Below are positions 24,316 through 27,736 of a stretch of DNA of 27,736 nt, one piece after another; positions within the stretch are counted from its first letter, which is position 1; each line of letters opens with the position of its first letter. The notes below the pieces were generated by a model that worked only from the letters and a program-made list of their open reading frames with translations, made no database searches and had not been told where the DNA came from. Made by a program: the position numbers and the translations under genes. This DNA is from PALSA-505 sp036495485 (GTDB taxonomy: Bacteria > Actinomycetota > Actinomycetes > Streptosporangiales > Streptosporangiaceae): assembly GCA_036495485.1 (NCBI GenBank), contig DASXMU010000356.1, forward strand, positions 1 to 27,736. The letters run 5' to 3'.

Positions 24316-27300
24316 TCAGCTGCAGCCGCTGGTGGCGCCGCAGCCTTCGCAGACGTAGCAGCTGCCGGCCGGGCGCATCTTTGTGCCGCAGGTAAGGCAC
24401 AGCGGTGCGTCCGCCGTCCGGCCGTACTGGGATTCCATCACCTCTACCGAACTCCCGGCCTGGGAGCGGGGGGCTGGCGTGGCGATGGGGCTGGATGGCA
24501 CTGTTCGGTTAACAGAAAAGTCTTCGAGCGGGGCGGACTGGGCAAGTTCCTCGGTATCTGGCACCTCGGCCACCGCAGAGCTTTGCTCGTCGGTGCTGGT
24601 GAGGCTGGCGCTGCGCTCGGCCGCCGACAGGATGCCGAACTCGGCCCGCTGCTCGTAGGACAGGTGATCGAGCGCCAGGCGGCGGAAGATGTAGTCCATC
24701 ACCGAGGTGGCGATGCGGATGTCCGGGTCGTCGGTGAGACCGGCCGGCTCGAACCGCATGTTGGTGAACTTCGCGACGTAGGACTCCAGCGGGATGCCGT
24801 ATTGCAGGCCGACCGAGATCGCGATGGAGAAGGCGTCCATGACGCCGGCCAGCGTGGAGCCCTGCTTGCCGAGCTTGAGGAAGACCTCGCCCACGCCGTC
24901 GTCCGGGTAGTTGGACGCGGTCATGTAGCCCTCGGCGCCGGCCACGGAGAACCTGGTCACCGTCGCCGACCGGCTGCGCGGCAGGCGCCTGCGCACCGGC
25001 CGGACCTCGGGCGCGGGCGCGGGTGCGGCCGGGGCCGGCTCCGAAGCGGCGGCGGGCTTCTTACCCCCGACCGACAGGGGCTGGCCGACTTTGCAGTTGT
25101 CGCGGTAGATAGCCAGCGCCTTCAGGCCCAGCTTCCAGCCCTCGAAGTAGATCTCCTCCACGTCCTCGACCGTGGCGGTTTCCGGCATGTTGACCGTCTT
25201 GCTCACCGATCCGCTGAGCGACGGCTGCACGGCGGCGATCATCCGGACGTGGCCCATCGGGGCGATCGCGCGTTCGCCCATCGCGCAGTCGAAAACCCCG
25301 TAGTGCTCCGGCCGCAGGCTCGGCGCGTCTACCACGTGGCCGTGCTCGGCGATGTACTCGGTGATCGCCTCGACCTGCTCGGGCTGGTAGCCAAGGTTGC
25401 GCAGCGCACGGGGGACGGTCTGGTTGACGATCTGCATGGAGCCGCCGCCGACGAGCTTCTTGAACTTGACCAGGGCCAGGTCAGGCTCGATGCCCGTGGT
25501 GTCGCAGTCCATCATGAGCCCAATGGTGTTGTGGCTGATCATCCCATTAGCCACATAGGTCACATTGTCCGGAACAGAAAGATCGTAGGTGGGCTGCACT
25601 CCACCGTCTTCGTTGCCTGCGACCCGCTCGAACAGGTAGCCGAGTGCCTCGCCCAGCCGTGGGTCGAGATTTTCCTCGAAGATTCGCCTGGCGAGCATGC
25701 GGGGAACCCCGCCGTGCTTGCGGAGCGACTGCGTTACCGCGTTGCGGGCCGAATGCCCTGGTGGGACTAGCTGCATCCACACCGGGGACGGCAGGAAGAC
25801 GTAGTCCTTCTTCGCGGACTGAGCCGGTTCCAGGAATGCCAGCAGGTGTGCCTTGCGCTCGCTGATGAATCCGATCCGCTCGCCGAATTCCAGCGCGTGA
25901 TCGACGTTACGGAGCCGAACCTGGTAGATGGGGCCACCCCAGCCGCTCACCGTCTGCCTTGTCGTCGTGGCGAGCCCAGCCGCAAGCAGCAGGGTCCGGA
26001 CCTCGGCCGCGAACGGCTCATCGGCTGTCGAGAAGCTCGGCACACCCTCCAGGACTGCGCCGTCTGCCTCGAAAAGGCCACGCAGGAACGCACTATGCAC
26101 GGCGGGGTCGTTGGTTTCCAGGACCGCTGAAGGGACCCTGGGAATCCAGCCTTTGCCGGCATGATCGGCTTCGGGGAGCTGCTTCGCGAATCCTGCCGCC
26201 TGCCACCAGCGAGCGAGCCGGACTGACTGCAGAGTTACCTCCTGATAACCCTGCTCGGACCTGACTGCTGGGGTTATGCCGAACAGTTCTTTGGAGAGGA
26301 TGCCAAGCCGCTCGGCAACATCAAGATCGGTGTCGGCGACACACAACCTGATCCCCTTGGCGTGCAGGCTCCCGTCACCCGTGAAATAACCGACGAGTTC
26401 GGCCAGTTCCGGCGTGACCGAGTCAGGCACTGTCACGTCCCGGTCTCCGGTGTAGTACGCCTGGTCGAGCACTGGCAGCGGCACCCGCCTCGGGACGCCT
26501 ACATACACGCCGAGCTGCAGCGGAAGGACATCTCCCGGGGCGATGTCGGCCAGCCGCCTCCATACCCAGGCACCGTTGTGCGGATCCACGACCTTGACCC
26601 GGTGGGTTAGCGTGCCCTGAATCCGGTACGCGCCCTCGGTCCTGATCAGGCGGGTCGGCTCTTCTCCATTGACAAAGAACTTTGTCGCGCGGCGCGGACC
26701 CTCATCGGTCGAAATGACGAGATCCAGGTCTTGCCAGCGCTCTCCATAGACGTCACTGATCTCGGACAGACGGGTTAGCCCACGATCGGTCGTGATCAAC
26801 GTGTCCCCGGTGAGGCACCCGGTGGGCGCCAGCAGTGAGGCCTGGGCGTTGCGGTACCCGTTCGTCTCGCCCAGCGCCAGGCATTCGGACCAGGCGGCCG
26901 AGGCCCTGGTGAGGATCGCCTTGTCGATGTCGTCCATGGAGGCGATGCGTGCGCTGGCGTCGGCGTGCTTGCGCATGACCCGGTTGTGCGCGGTCTTGTT
27001 GCGCTCGTATCCGTCGTATGGGCCGACGATGGCTGCCAGTTCGGCGGACCGCCGGTAGGCGGCACCGGTCATCAGCGAGGTGATAGCCGCGGCGATCGCC
27101 CGGCCGCCGGGCGAGTCGTAGGCGTGGCCGCTCGCCATCAGCAGCGCACCCAGATTCGCGTAGCCGATGCCGAGCTGACGATATGCGCGGGTTGTTTCTG
27201 TGATGGCAGGCGTCGGGAAGTCGGCGAAGCAGATGGAGATGTCCATCGCGGTGATGACGAGCTCGGTGATGCGCTCGAACCGTTCGGCGTCGAACGTGTC

Positions 27301-27736
27301 GTCATCACGCAGGAACTTCAGCAGGTTGATGCTGGCCAAATTGCACGACGAGTTGTCGAGGTGAACGTATTCACTGCAGGGGTTGCTCGCGGTGATACGG
27401 CCGGATTCCGGGCAGGTGTGCCAGTCGTTGATGACGTCGTCATACTGGATGCCGGGATCCGCGCAATCCCAGGCCGCCTGGGCCATTTTGCGGAACAGAT
27501 CCTTGGCCTTGACACTGTCGACCTTTTCACCGGTCCGCCTGGCCAGCAGGTCGAACTCGCCGTCATTCTCCACGGCCCGCATGAACTCGCCGGAGACCCG
27601 CACCGAGTTGTTGGCGTTCTGGTACTGGACGCTGGCGATGTCCTTGCCGCCGAGGTCCATGTCGAAGCCCGCGTCCCTGAGGACGCGGACCTTCTCTTCC
27701 TCCCGGGCCTTCGTCTCGATGAACTCGGCCACATCC
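24316..27736 (-). CDS. nrdJ: B12-dependent ribonucleotide reductase NrdJ, intein-containing, 5' end outside window
   Basis: Class II ribonucleotide reductase, which uses adenosylcobalamin to reduce ribonucleotides to deoxyribonucleotides for DNA synthesis and repair. The frame is open at the right edge, so the N-terminus is missing. About 306 residues of N-extein include NPCSEYVHLDNSSCNLASINL-type active-site sequence (shown here in part: NPCSEY, with the conserved Cys and Glu) and FADFPTPAITET. The C-extein (403 residues) resumes at TIGLMMDCDTTGIEPD and contains the late barrel segments and a C-terminal CLTCG...CYVCEGCG metal/redox-type Cys cluster typical of NrdJ. The host protein is interrupted at APTG/TIG by a 430-residue intein that must splice out. 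nrdR, usually next to nrdJ, is not between lexA and nrdJ; it may lie beyond the window. Confidence 0.95.
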   Translation of the reverse strand, partial: DVAEFIETKAREEEKVRVLRDAGFDMDLGGKDIASVQYQNANNSVRVSGEFMRAVENDGEFDLLARRTGEKVDSVKAKDLFRKMAQAAWDCADPGIQYDDVINDWHTCPESGRITASNPCSEYVHLDNSSCNLASINLLKFLRDDDTFDAERFERITELVITAMDISICFADFPTPAITETTRAYRQLGIGYANLGALLMASGHAYDSPGGRAIAAAITSLMTGAAYRRSAELAAIVGPYDGYERNKTAHNRVMRKHADASARIASMDDIDKAILTRASAAWSECLALGETNGYRNAQASLLAPTGCLTGDTLITTDRGLTRLSEISDVYGERWQDLDLVISTDEGPRRATKFFVNGEEPTRLIRTEGAYRIQGTLTHRVKVVDPHNGAWVWRRLADIAPGDVLPLQLGVYVGVPRRVPLPVLDQAYYTGDRDVTVPDSVTPELAELVGYFTGDGSLHAKGIRLCVADTDLDVAERLGILSKELFGITPAVRSEQGYQEVTLQSVRLARWWQAAGFAKQLPEADHAGKGWIPRVPSAVLETNDPAVHSAFLRGLFEADGAVLEGVPSFSTADEPFAAEVRTLLLAAGLATTTRQTVSGWGGPIYQVRLRNVDHALEFGERIGFISERKAHLLAFLEPAQSAKKDYVFLPSPVWMQLVPPGHSARNAVTQSLRKHGGVPRMLARRIFEENLDPRLGEALGYLFERVAGNEDGGVQPTYDLSVPDNVTYVANGMISHNTIGLMMDCDTTGIEPDLALVKFKKLVGGGSMQIVNQTVPRALRNLGYQPEQVEAITEYIAEHGHVVDAPSLRPEHYGVFDCAMGERAIAPMGHVRMIAAVQPSLSGSVSKTVNMPETATVEDVEEIYFEGWKLGLKALAIYRDNCKVGQPLSVGGKKPAAASEPAPAAPAPAPEVRPVRRRLPRSRSATVTRFSVAGAEGYMTASNYPDDGVGEVFLKLGKQGSTLAGVMDAFSIAISVGLQYGIPLESYVAKFTNMRFEPAGLTDDPDIRIATSVMDYIFRRLALDHLSYEQRAEFGILSAAERSASLTSTDEQSSAVAEVPDTEELAQSAPLEDFSVNRTVPSSPIATPAPRSQAGSSVEVMESQYGRTADAPLCLTCGTKMRPAGSCYVCEGCGATSGCS
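25528..26817 (-). mobile_element. Intein with LAGLIDADG homing-endonuclease domain in NrdJ
   Basis: A 430-residue in-frame protein insertion. It begins with Cys1 (CLTGDTLITT, block A), has block B GTLTHRV with the Thr-x-x-His pair, and ends ANGMISHN (blocks F/G: penultimate His, terminal Asn) before Thr+1 of the C-extein. All residues for standard class 1 splicing are present. Between them lie two LAGLIDADG-like motifs, ELVGYFTGDGSL and LRGLFEADGAV, each keeping its catalytic Asp, so endonuclease activity is possible. The codons are less G/C-biased at third positions than in the exteins, in line with horizontal spread. The site is a strongly conserved stretch of the reductase, the usual target of inteins. 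Confidence 0.93.

Overview
The window is chromosomal DNA from a high-G+C Gram-positive bacterium (Actinomycetota). The evidence is the very strong G/C preference at third codon positions, frequent GTG and TTG starts behind GGAGG-like ribosome sites, an HrdB-type principal sigma factor beside a ParE-like topoisomerase subunit and a DUF7455 zinc-ribbon-like protein, an actinobacterial LexA, and a B12-dependent ribonucleotide reductase (NrdJ). I cannot assign the order or genus from the sequence alone.

Layout, left to right. (1) 1-2151: the 3' part of an ABC exporter ATPase and its overlapping permease on the + strand, ended by a strong hairpin; an orphan VapB-like antitoxin lies convergent to them. 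(2) 2469-6827: housekeeping block with parE (-), a short zinc-ribbon-like DUF7455 gene (+) and the principal sigma factor gene (-). (3) 7070-13932: signalling and unknown-function block. It holds a PAS-PAS-GAF-PP2C (RsbU/SpoIIE-type) phosphatase (-), a divergent 560-residue protein of unknown function (+), a 405-bp intergenic stretch with four degenerate GC-rich repeats between two hairpins, and a membrane-anchored protein with two CbbX/EccA-like AAA+ domains (-) whose N-terminus contains a perfect 27-bp tandem duplication. (4) 14120-20205: a complete oligopeptide/dipeptide ABC importer operon read leftwards: lipoprotein binding protein, a large hairpin, two permeases with a 4-bp overlap, and one polypeptide carrying both ATPase domains. 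A 745-bp gene-free region with several dyads lies upstream. (5) 20951-24037: lexA, a PIN toxin with an unusually long ribbon-helix-helix antitoxin, and a Fic gene broken by an apparent 1-nt deletion. These accessory genes have lower third-position G+C than the core genes and sit between lexA and nrdJ. (6) 24316-27736: nrdJ (5' end beyond the window) interrupted by a 430-residue LAGLIDADG-type intein.

Functionally, the core of the window is information processing and its control (sigma factor, topoisomerase, LexA, ribonucleotide reductase) plus nutrient import. The accessory part (PIN/RHH module, damaged fic, orphan VapB, intein) looks like a small set of selfish or defence-type insertions. 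I see no CRISPR array, rRNA, tRNA, transposase or prophage gene. The least explained items are the long antitoxin with an unrecognised N-terminal domain, the tandem AAA+ membrane protein with its duplicated N-terminal peptide, the helically phased operator-like repeats before fic and oppA, and the GC-rich repeat cluster at 11175-11457.
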